Shown here: piece after piece, positions 25,301-37,209 of the stretch
Numbering within the stretch: position 1 is the first letter of the stretch
Layout: each line of letters starts with the position of its first letter
Source of the DNA: Hydractinia symbiolongicarpus
Lineage: Eukaryota; Cnidaria; Hydrozoa; Anthoathecata; Hydractiniidae
Length of the DNA: 64,000 bases
Direction of reading: 5' to 3'
NCBI RefSeq assembly: GCF_029227915.1
Contig: NC_079878.1
Coordinates: 28,981,501 to 29,045,500 of the forward strand
The notes under the pieces: generated by a model
What the model was told of the DNA's origin: nothing
Seen by the model: the letters and a program-made list of their open reading frames with translations, nothing else
Database searches by the model: none
Position numbers and translations under genes: made by a program

Positions 25301-28300
25301 TTAAAAAATCGTTCGGGAAATGAGTTTACTCACAGGGTACTTTCTTTGTATACATTCGACTATACGGGCCAAGCCCGGGATTTACGGGAATTCGCGGGTT
25401 TTCGTTTGCCGGCGATTAAACTTCTTTTATTCAGAGTCTCATCAAAAATGAAAACGTTTTTGAAAACTACAAGTCTCATGCGTTTTAGTGGTGAAAAGAT
25501 AATTTAAAAAATCGTTCTGGAAATGAGTTTACTCACAGGGTACTTTCTTTGTATGTACTCGACTATACGGGCCAAGCACGGGTTTACGGGAAATCGCGGG
25601 TTTTGGTTTGCCGGCGATTAAACATCTTTTATTCAGCGTCTTATCAAAAATGAAAACATTTTTGAAAACTACAAGTCTCATGCGTTTTAGTGGTGAAAAG
25701 ATAATTTAAAAAATCGTTCGGGAAATGAGTTTAATCGCAGGGTACTTTCTTTGTATACTTTTGACTATACGGGCCGAGTCCGGTATTTACGGGAAATCGC
25801 GGGTTTTGGTTTGCCGGCGATTAAACTTCTTTTATTCAGAGTCTCATCAAAAATGAAAACGTTTTTGAAAACTACAAGTCTCATGCGTTTTAGTGGTGAA
25901 AAGATAATTTAAAAAATCGTTCTGGAAAGGAGTTTACTCACAGGGTACTTTCTTTGTATATACTTGACTTTACGAGCCAAGCACGGGATTTATGGGAAAT
26001 CGCGGGTTTTCGTTTGCCGGCGATTAAACTTCTTTTATTCAGCGTCTCATCAAAAATGAAAACATTTTTGAAAACTACAAGTCTCATGCGTTTTAGTGGT
26101 GAAAAAATAATTTAAAAAATCGTTCGAGAAATGAGTTTACTCACAGGGTACTTTCTTTTTATACTTTTGATTATACGGGTCGAGTCCGGGATTTACGGGA
26201 AATCGCGGGTTTTTGTTTGCCGGCGATTAAACTTCTTTTATTCAGCGTCTCATCAAAAATAAAAACATTTTTGAAAACTACGAGTCTCATACGTTTTAGT
26301 GGTGAAAAAAAAATTTAAAAAATCGTTCGGGAAATGAGTTTACTTCCTGGGTATTTTCTTTGTATATACTCGACTATACGGGCCAAGCACGGGATTTACG
26401 GGAAATCGCGGGTTTTTGTTTGCCGGCGATTAAACTTCTTACATTCAACGTCTCATCAAAAATGAAAACATTTTTGAAAACTACAAGTCTCATGCGTTTT
26501 AGTGGTGAAAAAATAATTTAAAAAATCGTTCGGGAAATGAGTTTACTCACAAGGTACTTTCTTTGTATACATTCGACTATACGGGCCAAGCCCGGGATTT
26601 ACGGGAAATCGCGGGTTTTCGTTTGCCAGCAATTAAACTTCTTTCATTAAGCGTCTCATCAAAAATGAAAACATTCCTGAAAACTACAAGTCTCATGCGT
26701 TTTAGTGGTGAAAAAATAATTTAAAAAATCGTTCGGGAAATGAGTTTACTCCTTGGGTACCTTCTTTGTATACTTTTGACTATACGGGCCGAGTCCGGGA
26801 TTTACGGGAAATCGCGGGTTTTCGTTTGCCGGCGATTAAACATCTTTTATTCAGCGTCTCATCAAAGATGAAAACATTTTTGAAAACTACAAGTCTCATG
26901 CGTTTTAGTGGTGAAAAAATAATTTAAAAAATCGTTCGGGAAATGAGTTTACTCCCTGGGTACTTTCTTTGTATACTTTTGACTATACGGGCCGAGTCCG
27001 GTATTTACGGGAAATCGCGGGTTTTGGTTTGCCGGCGATTAAACATCTTTTATTCAGCGTCTTATCAAAAATGAAAACATTTTTGAAAACTACAAGTCTC
27101 ATGCGTTTTAGTGGTGAAAAGATAATATAAAAAATCGTTCGGGAAATGAGTTTACTCACAGGGTACTTTCTTTGTATACATTCGACTATACGGGCTAAGC
27201 CCGGGATTTACGGGAATTCGCGGGTTTTCGTTTGCCGGCGATTAAACTTCTTTTATTCAGAGTCTCATCAAAAATGAAAACGTTTTTGAAAACTACAAGT
27301 CTCATGCGTTTTAGTGGTGAAAAGATAATTTTAAAAATCGTTCTGGAAATGAGTTTACTCACAGGGTACTTTCTTTGTATGTACTCGACTATACGGGCCA
27401 AGCACGGGATTTACGGGAAATCGCGGGTTTTGGTTTGCCGGCGATTAAACATCTTTTATTCAGCGTCTTATCAAAAAGGAAAACATTTTTGAAAACTACA
27501 AGTCTCATGCGTTTTAGTGGTGAAAAGATAATTTAAAAAATCGTTCGGGAAATGAGTTTAATCGCAGGGTACTTTCTTTGTATACTTTTGACTATTCGGG
27601 CCGAGTCCGGGATTTACGGGAAATCGCGGGTTTTCGTTTGCCGGCGATTAAACTTCTTTTATTCAGCGTCTCATCAAAAATGAAAACATTTTTGAAAACT
27701 ACAAGTCTCATACGTTTTAGTGGTGAAAAAATAATTTAAAAAATCGTTCGGGAAATGAGTTTACTCCCTGAGTATTTTCTTTGTGTACTTTTGACTATAC
27801 GGGCCGAGTCCGGGATTTACGGGAAATCGCTGGTTTTCGTTTGCCGGCGATTAAACTTCTTTTATTCCGCGTCTTATCAAAAATGAAAACATTTTTGAAA
27901 ACTACAAGTCTCATGCGTTTTAGTGGTGAAAAGATAATATAAAAAATCGTTCTGGAAAGGAGTTTACTCACAGGGTACTTTCTTTGTATATACTTGACTT
28001 TACGAGCCAAGCACGGGCTTTATGGGAAATTGCGGGTTTTCGTTTGCCGGCGATTAAACTTCTTTTATTCAGCGTCTCATCAAAAATGAAAACATTTTTG
28101 AAAACTACAAGTCTCATGCGTTTTAGTGGTGAAAAAGTAATTTAAAAAATCGTTCGAGAAATGAGTTTACTCACAGGGTACTTTCTTTTTATACTTTTGA
28201 TTATACGGGTCGAGTCCGGGATTTACGGGAAATCGCGGGTTTTCGTTTGCCGGCGATTAAACTTCTTTTATTCAGCGTCTCATCAAAAATGAAAACATTT

Positions 28301-29790
28301 TTGAAAACTACAAGTCTCATACGTTTTAGTGGTGAAAAAATAATTTAAAAAATCGTTCGAGAAATGAGTTTACTCCCTGAGTATTTTCTTTGTGTACTTT
28401 TGACTATACGGGCCGAGTCCGGGATTTACGGGAAATCGCTGGTTTTCGTTTGCCGGCGATTAAACTTCTTTTATTCAGCGTCTCATCAAAAATAAAAACA
28501 TTGTTGAAAACTACGAGTCTCATACGTTTTAGTGGTGAAAAAAAAATTTAAAAAATTTTTCGGGAAATGAGTTTACTTCCTGGGTATTTTCTTTGTATAT
28601 ACTCGACTATACGGGCCAAGCACGGGATTTACGGGAAATCGCAGGTTTTCGTTTGCCGGCGATTATACTTCTTTCATTCAGCGTCTCATCAAAAATGAAA
28701 ACATTTTTGAAAACTACAAGTCTCATGCGTTTTAGTGGTGAAAAGATAATTTAAAAAATCGTTCGGGAAATGAGTTTACTCACAGGGTACTTTCTTTGTA
28801 TACATTCGACTATACGTGCTAAGCCCTGGATTTACGGGAATTCGCGGGTTTTCGTTTGCCGGCGATTAAACTTCTTTTATTCAGAGTCTCATCAAAAATG
28901 AAAACGTTTTTGAAAACTACAAGTCTCATGCGTTTTAGTGGTGAAAAGATAATTTAAAAAATCGTTCTGGAAATGAGTTTACTCACAGGGTACTTTCTTT
29001 GTATGTACTCGACTATACGGGCCAAGCACGGGATTTACGGGAAATCGCGGGTTTTGGTTTGCCGGCGATTAAACATCTTTTATTCAGCGTCTTATCAAAA
29101 ATGAAAACATTTTTGAAAACTACAAGTCTCATGCGTTTTAGTGGTGAAAAGATAATTTAAAAAATCGTTCGGGAAATGAGTTTACTCGCAGGGTACTTTC
29201 TTTGTATACTTTTGACTATTCGGGTCGAGTCCGGGATTTACGGGAAATCGCGGGTTTTCGTTTGCCGGCGATTAAACTTCTTTTATTCAGCGTCTCATCA
29301 AAAATGAAAACATTTTTGAAAACTACAAGTCCCATACGTTTTAGTGGTGAAAAAATAATTTAAAAAATCGTTCGGGAAATGAGTTTACTCCCTGAGTACT
29401 TTCTTTGTGTACTTTTGACTATACGGGCCGAGTCCGGGATTTACGGGAAATTGCTGGTTTTCGTTTGCCGGCGATTAAACTTCTTTTATTCCGCGTCTTA
29501 TCAAAAATGAAAACATTTTTGAAAACTACAAGTCTCATACGTTTTAGTGGTGAAAAGATAATTTAAAAAATCGTTCTGTAAATGAGTTTACTCACAGGGT
29601 ACTTTCTTTGTATACTTTTGACTATACGGGCCGAGTCCGGTATTTACGGGAAATCGCGGGATTTCGTTTGCCGGCGATTAAACTTCTTTTATTCAGCGTC
29701 TCATCAAAAATAAAAACATTTTTGAAAACTACAAGTCTCATGCGTTTTAGTGGTGAAAAGATAATTTAAAAAATCGTTCTGGAAATGAGT
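16326..29790 (+). repeat. Mixed monomer domain with long, irregular HORs
   Basis: About 66 monomers in which multi-monomer strings recur at varied distances. The pair CTTACATTCAACG then GGCAATTAAACTTC is centred on 22,181, 24,615 and 26,441 (spacings 2,434 and 1,826). The AATATAAAA/GGAAAGGAG monomer recurs near 20,840, near 23,680 (as GATATAAAA) and near 27,940. A GAGTCTC monomer with AAAACGTTTTTGA recurs near 19,160, 25,450, 25,860, 27,280 and 28,900. The many partial, shifted repeats suggest repeated unequal exchange. The domain holds no gene and no unique insertion; its single truncated unit is listed separately. Confidence 0.75.
16761..16880 (+). repeat. Truncated monomer (120 bp) with duplicated junction
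   Basis: The GTTTGCCGGC box recurs after only 120 bp (16,761 to 16,881), so about 83 bp are missing. After GTGGTGAAAG near 16,853 the sequence jumps to the CGGG cluster, skipping the TTCGGGAAATGAG, CACAGGG and GTATAC elements. At the join, AATTCGCGGG occurs twice in tandem (16,856-16,865 and 16,866-16,875), where a normal monomer has it once. This looks like a local deletion repaired with a short templated duplication. Confidence 0.88.
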
Positions 29791-29933
29791 TTACTCACAG
29801 GGTACTTTCTTTGTATGTACTCGACTATACGGGCCAAGCACGGGATTTACGGGAAATGGTGAAGTGGTGAAATGGTGAAGTGGTGGTGGGAAGTGGTGAA
29901 AAAATAATTTAAAAAATCGTTCGGGAAATGATT
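29791..29933 (+). repeat. Aberrant 143 bp monomer with replaced core
   Basis: TTACTCACAG at 29,791 is followed by the next equivalent TTACTCA at 29,934, only 143 bp later. The normal segment from the end of the CGGG cluster through GCCGGC, the dyad and GCGTTTT is missing, and about 34 bp of purine-rich micro-repeat takes its place. The flanking sequence (ACGGGAAAT on the left, AGTGGTGAAAAAATAATTT on the right) is normal satellite in the same orientation. This unit marks the left edge of the block that recurs 2,231 bp downstream. Confidence 0.9.
29858..29891 (+). repeat. Degenerate GTGGTGAA micro-repeat
   Basis: Short units GGTGAA, GTGGTGAA, ATGGTGAA, GTGGTGGTGGGA follow one another and run directly into the satellite's own AGTGGTGAA box at 29,892. 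The motif is the same as that box, so local slippage or copying of the box is the simplest origin. This is the only stretch in the window that is not recognisably a plain monomer. Confidence 0.85.
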
Positions 29934-30972
29934 TTACTCACAGGGTACTTTCTTTGTATACATTGGACTATACGGGCTAAGCCCGGGATTTACGGGAAAT
30001 CGCGGGTTCTCGTTTGCCGGCGATTAAACTTCTTTTATTAAGCGTCTCATCAAAAATGAAAGCATTCCTGAAAACTACAAGTCTCATGCGTTTTAGTGGT
30101 GAAAAAATAATTTAAAAAATCGTTCGGGAAATGAGTTTACTCCCTGGGTACTTTCTTTGTATACTTTTGACTATACGGGCCAAGTCCGGGATTTACGGGA
30201 AATCGCGGGTTTTCGTTTGCCGGCGATTAAACATCTTTTATTCAGCGTCTCATCAAAAATGAAAACATTTTTGAACACTACAAGTCTCATGCGTTTTAGT
30301 GATGAAAAAATAGATTAAAAAATCGTTCTGGAAATGAGTTTACTCACAGGGTACTTTCTTTGTATGTACTCGACTATACGGGCCAAGCCCGGGATTTACG
30401 GGAATTCGCGGGTTTTCGTTTGCCGGCGATTAAACTTCTTTTATTCAGAGTCTCATCAAAAATGAAAACATTTTTGAAAACTACAAGTCTCATGCGTTTT
30501 AGTGGTGAAAAGATAATTTAAAAAATCGTTCTGGAAATGAGTTTACTCACAGGGTACTTTCTTTGTATGTACTCGACTATACGGGCCAAGCACGGGATTT
30601 ACGGGAAATCGCGGGTTTTTGTTTGCCGGCGATTAAACTTCTTATATTCAGCGTCTCATCAAAAATGAAACCATTTTTGAAAACTACAAGTCTCATGCGT
30701 TTTAGTGGTGAAAAAATAATTTAAAAAATCGTTCGGGAAATGATTTTACTCACAGGGTACTTTCTTTGTATACATTGGACTATACGGGCCAAGCCCGGGA
30801 TTTACGGGAAATCGCGGGTTCTCGTTTGCCGGCGATTAAACTTCTTTTATTAAGCGTCTCATCAAAAATGAAAGCATTCCTGAAAACTACAAGTCTCATG
30901 CGTTTTAGTGGTGAAAAAATAATTTAAAAAATCGTTCGGGAAATGAGTTTACTCCCTGGGTACTTTCTTTGT
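29892..30972 (+). repeat. 1,081 bp block, copy 1 (offset 2,231 bp)
   Basis: Matches 32,123-33,203. It contains linked rare variants: GGGTTCTCG (30,005 and 30,817) with GAAAGCATTCCTG, ATTGGACTATACGG, and TTAGTGATGAAAAAATAGA (near 30,296). Inside it, the GGGTTCTCG monomer recurs after 812 bp, a four-monomer sub-period. On the left it starts directly after the aberrant micro-repeat. On the right, copy 1 continues with GTATGTACTCGAC and copy 2 with GTATACTTTTGAC. Confidence 0.82.
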
Positions 30973-32122
30973 ATGTACTCGACTATACGGGCCGAGTCCG
31001 GTATTTACGGGAAATCGCGGGTTTTGGTTTGCCGGCGATTAAACATCTTTTATTCAGCGTCTTATCAAAAATGAAAACATTTTTGAAAACTACAAGTCTC
31101 ATGCGTTTTAGTGGTGAAAAGATAATTTAAAAAATCGTTCGGGAAATGATTTTACTCACAGGGTACTTTCTTTGTATGTACTCGACTATACGGATCAAGC
31201 ACGGGTTTACGGGAAATCGCGGGTTTTGGTTTGCCGGCGATTAAACTTCTTTTATTCAGCGTCTCATCAAAAATAAAAACATTTTTGAAAACTACGAGTC
31301 TCATACGTTTTAGTGGTGAAAAGATAATTTAAAAAATCGTTCTGGTAATGAGTTTACTCCCTGAGTACTTTCTTTGTGTACTTTTGACTATACGGGCCGA
31401 GTCCGGGATTTACGGGAAATTGCTGGTTTTCGTTTGCCGGCGATTAAACTTCTTTTACTCCGCGTCTTATCAAAAATGAATACATTTTTGAAAACTACAA
31501 GTCTCATGCGTTTTAGTGGTGAAAAAATAATTTAAAAAATCGTTCGGGAAATGAGTTTACTCCCTGGGTACTTTCTTTGTATACTTTTGACTATACGGGC
31601 CGAGTCCGGTATTTACGGGAAATCGCGGGATTTCGTTTGCCGGCGATTAAACTTCTTTTATTCAGCGTCTCATCAAAAATAAAAACATTTTTGAAAACTA
31701 CGAGTCTCATACGTTTTAGTGGTGAAAAGATAATTTAAAAAATCGTTCTGTAAATGAGTTTACTCACAGGGTACTTTCTTTGTATGTACTCGACTATACG
31801 GATCAAGCACGGGTTTACGGGAAATCGCGGGTTTTGGTTTGCCGGCGATTAAACATCTTTTATTCAGCGTCTTATCAAAAATGAAAACATTTTTGAAAAC
31901 TACAAGTCTCATGCGTTTTAGTGGTGAAAAGATAATTTAAAAAATCGTTCTGGAAATGAGTTTACTCACAGGGTACTTTCTTTGTATGTACTCGACTATA
32001 CGGGCCAAGCACGGGATTTACGGGAAATCGCGGGTTTTTGTTTGCCGGCGATTAAACTTCTTATATTCAGCGTCTCATCAAAAATGAAACCATTTTTGAA
32101 AACTACAAGTCTCATGCGTTTT

Positions 32123-33203
32123 AGTGGTGAAAAAATAATTTAAAAAATCGTTCGGGAAATGATTTTACTCACAGGGTACTTTCTTTGTATACATTGGACT
32201 ATACGGGCTAAGCCCGGGATTTACGGGAAATCGCGGGTTCTCGTTTGCCGGCGATTAAACTTCTTTTATTAAGCGTCTCATCAAAAATGAAAGCATTCCT
32301 GAAAACTACAAGTCTCATGCGTTTTAGTGGTGAAAAAATAATTTAAAAAATCGTTCGGGAAATGAGTTTACTCCCTGGGTACTTTCTTTGTATACTTTTG
32401 ACTATACGGGCCAAGTCCGGGATTTACGGGAAATCGCGGGTTTTCGTTTGCCGGCGATTAAACATCTTTTATTCAGCGTCTCATCAAAAATGAAAACATT
32501 TTTGAACACTACAAGTCTCATGCGTTTTAGTGATGAAAAAATAGATTAAAAAATCGTTCTGGAAATGAGTTTACTCACAGGGTACTTTCTTTGTATGTAC
32601 TCGACTATACGGGCCAAGCCCGGGATTTACGGGAATTCGCGGGTTTTCGTTTGCCGGCGATTAAACTTCTTTTATTCAGAGTCTCATCAAAAATGAAAAC
32701 ATTTTTGAAAACTACAAGTCTCATGCGTTTTAGTGGTGAAAAGATAATTTAAAAAATCGTTCTGGAAATGAGTTTACTCACAGGGTACTTTCTTTGTATG
32801 TACTCGACTATACGGGCCAAGCACGGGATTTACGGGAAATCGCGGGTTTTTGTTTGCCGGCGATTAAACTTCTTATATTCAGCGTCTCATCAAAAATGAA
32901 ACCATTTTTGAAAACTACAAGTCTCATGCGTTTTAGTGGTGAAAAAATAATTTAAAAAATCGTTCGGGAAATGATTTTACTCACAGGGTACTTTCTTTGT
33001 ATACATTGGACTATACGGGCCAAGCCCGGGATTTACGGGAAATCGCGGGTTCTCGTTTGCCGGCGATTAAACTTCTTTTATTAAGCGTCTCATCAAAAAT
33101 GAAAGCATTCCTGAAAACTACAAGTCTCATGCGTTTTAGTGGTGAAAAAATAATTTAAAAAATCGTTCGGGAAATGAGTTTACTCCCTGGGTACTTTCTT
33201 TGT
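32123..33203 (+). repeat. 1,081 bp block, copy 2
   Basis: Second copy of 29,892-30,972, with the same GGGTTCTCG markers at 32,236 and 33,048. The variant GGGCTAAGCCCGGG at about 32,196 matches about 29,965, and GGGCCAAGCCCGGG near 33,007 matches about 30,776. No difference was noticed by eye. The DNA between the copies (30,973-32,122) is ordinary monomers, including two nearly equal AAAATAAAAAC units, near 31,268 and 31,677. Confidence 0.8.
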
Positions 33204-36200
33204 ATACTTTTGACTATACGGGCCAAGTCCGGGATTTACGGGAAATCGCGGGTTTTCGTTTGCCGGCGATTAAACATCTTTTATTCAGCGTCTCATCAAA
33301 AAGGAAAACATTTTTGAACACTACAAGTCTCATGCGTTTTAGTGATGAAAAAATAGATTAAAAAATCGTTCTGGAAATGAGTTTACTCACAGGGTACTTT
33401 CTTTGTATGTACTCGACTATACGGGCCAAGCACAGGATTTACGGGAAATCGCGGGTTTTTGTTTGCCGGCGATTAAACATCTTTTATTCAGCGTCTTATC
33501 AAAAATGAAAACATTTTTGAAAACTACAAGTCTCATGCGATTTAGTGGTGAAAAGATAATTTAAAAAATCGTTCGAGAAATGAGTTTACTCACAGGGTAC
33601 TTTCTTTGTATACATTCGACTATACGGGCCAAGCTCGGGATTTACAGGAAATCGCGGGTTTTCGTTTGCCGGCCATTAAACTTCCTTCATTAAGCGTCTC
33701 ATCAAAAATGAAAACATTCCTGAAAACTACAAGTCTCATGCGTTTTAGTGGTGAAAAGATAATTTAAAAAATCGTTCTGGTAATGAGTTTACTCACAGGG
33801 TACTTTCTTTGTATGTACTCGACTATACGGGCCGAGTCCGGTATTTACGGGAAATCGCGGGTTTTGGTTTGCCGGCGATTAAACATCTTTTATTCAGCGT
33901 CTTATCAAAAATGAAAACATTTTTGAAAACTACAAGTCTCATGCGTTTTAGTGGTGAAAAGATAATTTAAAAAATCGTTCGGGAAATGAGTTTACTTACA
34001 GGGTACTTTCTTTGTATACTTTTGACTATACGGGCCAAGCACGGGATTTACGGGAAATCGCGGGTTTTGGTTTGCCGGCGATTAAACATCTTTTATTCAG
34101 CGTCTTATCAAAAATGAAAACATTTTTGAAAACTACAAGTCTCATGCGTTTCAGCGGTGAAAAGATAATTTAAAAAATCGTTCGGGAAATGAGTTTACTC
34201 ACAGGGTACTTTCTTTGTATACATTCGACTGTACGGGCCAAGCCCGGGATTTACAGGAATTCGCGGGTTTTGGTTTGCCGGCGATTAAACATCTTTTATT
34301 CAGCGTCTTATCAAAAATGAAAACATTTTTGAAAACTACAAGTCTCATGTGTTTCAGCGGTGAAAAGATAATTTAAAAAATCGTTCGGGAAATGAGTTTA
34401 CTCACAGGGTACTTTCTTTGTATACATTCGACTATACGGGCCAAGCCCGGGATTTACGGGAATTCGCGGGTTTTCGTTTGCCGGCGATTAAACTTCTTTT
34501 ATTCAGAGTCTCATCAAAAATGAAAACATTTTTGAAAACTACAAGTCTCATGCGTTTTAGTGGTGAAAAGATAATTTAAAAAATCCTTCAGGAAATGAGT
34601 TTACTTACAGGGTACTTTCTTTGTATACTTTTGACTATACTGGCCAAGCACGGGATTTACGGGAAATCGCGGGTTTTGGTTTGCCGGCGATTAAACATCT
34701 TTTATTCAGCGTCTTATCAAAAATGAAAACATTTTTGAAAACTACAAGTCTCATGCGTTTTAGTGGTGAAAAGATAATTTAAAAAATCGTTCGGGAAATG
34801 AGTTTACTCACAGGGTACTTTCTTTGTATACATTCGACTATACGGGCCAAGTCCGGGATATACGGGATTTCGCGGGTTTTCGTTTGCCGGCGATTAAACT
34901 TCTTTTATTGAGAGTCTCATCAAAAATGAAGACATTTTTGAAAACTACAAGTCTCATGCGTTTTAGTGGTGAAAAGATAATTTAAAAAATCGTTCGGGAA
35001 ATGAGTTTACTCACAGGGTACTTTCTTTGTATACATTCGACTATACGGGCCAAGCCCGGGATTTACGGGAATTCGCGGGTTTTCGTTTGCCGGCGATTAA
35101 ACTTCTTTTATTCAGAGTCTCATCAAAAATGAAAACATTTTTGAAAACTACAAGTCTCATGCGTTTTAGTGGTGAAAAGATAATTTAAAAAATCGTTCGG
35201 GAAATGAGTTTACTCACAGGGTACTTTCTTTGTATACTTTTGACTATACGGGCCAAGCACGGGATTTACGGGAAATCGCGGGTTTTGGTTTGCCGGCGAT
35301 TAAACATCTTTTATTCAGCGTCTTATCAAAAATGAAAACATTTTTGAAAACTACAAGTCTCATGCGTTTTAGTGGTGAAAAGATAATTTAAAAAATCGTT
35401 CGGGAAATGAGTTTACTCACAGGGTACTTTCTTTGTATACATTCGACTATACGGGCCAAGCCCGGGATTTACGGGAATTCGCGGGTTTTCGTTTGCCGGC
35501 GATTAAACATCTTTTATTCAGCGTCTCATCAAAAATGAAAACATTTTTGAAAACTACAAGTCTCATGCGTTTTAGTGATGAAAAAATAGATTAAAAAATC
35601 GTTCTGGAAATGAGTTTACTCACAGGGTACTTTCTTTGTATGTACTCGACTATACGGGCCAAGCACGGGATTTACGGGAAATCGCGGGTTTTTGTTTGCC
35701 GGCGATTAAACTTCTTATATTCAGCGTCTTATCAAAAATGAAAACATTTTTGAAAACTACAAGTCTCATGCGTTTTAGTGGTGAAAAGATAATTTAAAAA
35801 ATCGTTCGAGAAATGAGTTTACTCACAGGGTACTTTCTTTGTATACATTCGACTATACGGGCCAAGCTCGGGATTTACGGGAAATCGCGGGTTTTCGTTT
35901 GCCGGCGATTAAACTTCTTTCATTAAGCGTCTCATCAAAAATAAAAACATTCCTGAAAACTACAAGTCTTATGCGTTTTAGTGGTGAAAAAATAATTTAA
36001 AAAATCGTTCGGGAAATGTGTTTGCTCCCCGGGTATTTTCTTTGTATACTTTTGACTATACGGGCCGAGTCCAGGATTTACGGGAATTCGCGGGTTTTCG
36101 TTTGCCGGCGATTAAACTTCTTTTATTCAGAGTCTCATTAAAAATGAAAACATTTTTGAAAACTACTAGTCTCATGCGTTTTAGTGGTGAAAAGATAATT

Positions 36201-37209
36201 TAAAAAATCGTTCTGGAAATGAGTTTACTCACAGGGTACTTTCTTTGTATGTACTCGACTATGCGGGCCGAGTCCGGTATTTACGGGAAATCACGGGTTT
36301 TGGTTTGCCGGCAATTAAACATCTTTTATTCAGCGTCTTATCAAAAATGAAAACATTTTTGAAAACTACAAGTCTCATGCGTTTTAGTGGTGAAAAGATA
36401 ATTTAAAAAATCGTTCGGGAAATGAGTTTACTCACAGGGTACTTTCTTTGTATACTTTTGACTATACGGGCCAAGCACGGGATTTACGGGAAATCGTGGG
36501 TTTTGGTTTGCCGGCGATTAAATATCTTTTATTCAGCGTCTTATCAAAAATGAAAACATTTTTGAAAACTACAAGTCTCATGCGTTTTAGTGGTGAAAAG
36601 ATAATTTAAAAAATCGTTCGGGAAATGAGTTTACTCACAGGGTACTTTCTTTGTATACATTCGACTATACGGGCCAAGCCCGGGATTTACGGGAATTCGC
36701 GGGTTTTCGTTTGCCGGCGATTAAACTTCTTTTATTCAGAGTCTCATCAAAAATGAAAACATTTTTGAAAACTGCAAGTCTCATGCGTTTTAGTGGTGAA
36801 AAGATAATTTAAAAAATCGTTCGGGAAATGAGTTTACTCACAGGGTACTTTCTTTGTATACTTTTGACTATACGGGCCAAGCACGGGATTTACGGGAAAT
36901 CGCGGGTTTTGGTTTGCCGGCGATTAAACATCTTTTATTCAGCGTCTTATCAAAAATGAAAACATTTTTGAAAACTACAAGTCTCATGCGTTTTAGTGGT
37001 GAAAAGATAATTTAAAAAATCGTTCGGGAAATGAGTTTACTCACAGGGTACTTTCTTTGTATACATTCGACTATACGGGCCAAGCCCGGGATTTACGGGA
37101 ATTCGCGGGTTTTCGTTTGCCGGCGATTAAACTTCTTTTATTCAGAGTCTCATCAAAAATGAAAACATTTTTGAAAACTACAAGTCTCATGCGTTTTAGT
37201 GGTGAAAAG
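33204..37209 (+). repeat. Dimer-rich domain (406 bp alternation)
   Basis: Two subtypes tend to alternate. One has AAGCACGGG, TTTTGG, AAACATC and GCGTCTTA. The other has AAGCCCGGG, GGAATTCG, TTTTCG, AAACTTC and AGAGTCTC. GAATTC recurs exactly 406 bp apart at 35,069 and 35,475, and at 36,693 and 37,099. Other spacings, such as 609 bp (34,460 to 35,069), show that the alternation is imperfect. Rare local variants include ATATACGGGATTTC near 34,858 and a monomer combining GAATTCG with TTTTGG near 34,258. Confidence 0.75.

Noticed and set aside
29858-29891. Insertion of a foreign element at the aberrant monomer
   Set aside because: The 34 bp are explained by the satellite's own AGTGGTGAA box repeated with changes; nothing foreign is needed.
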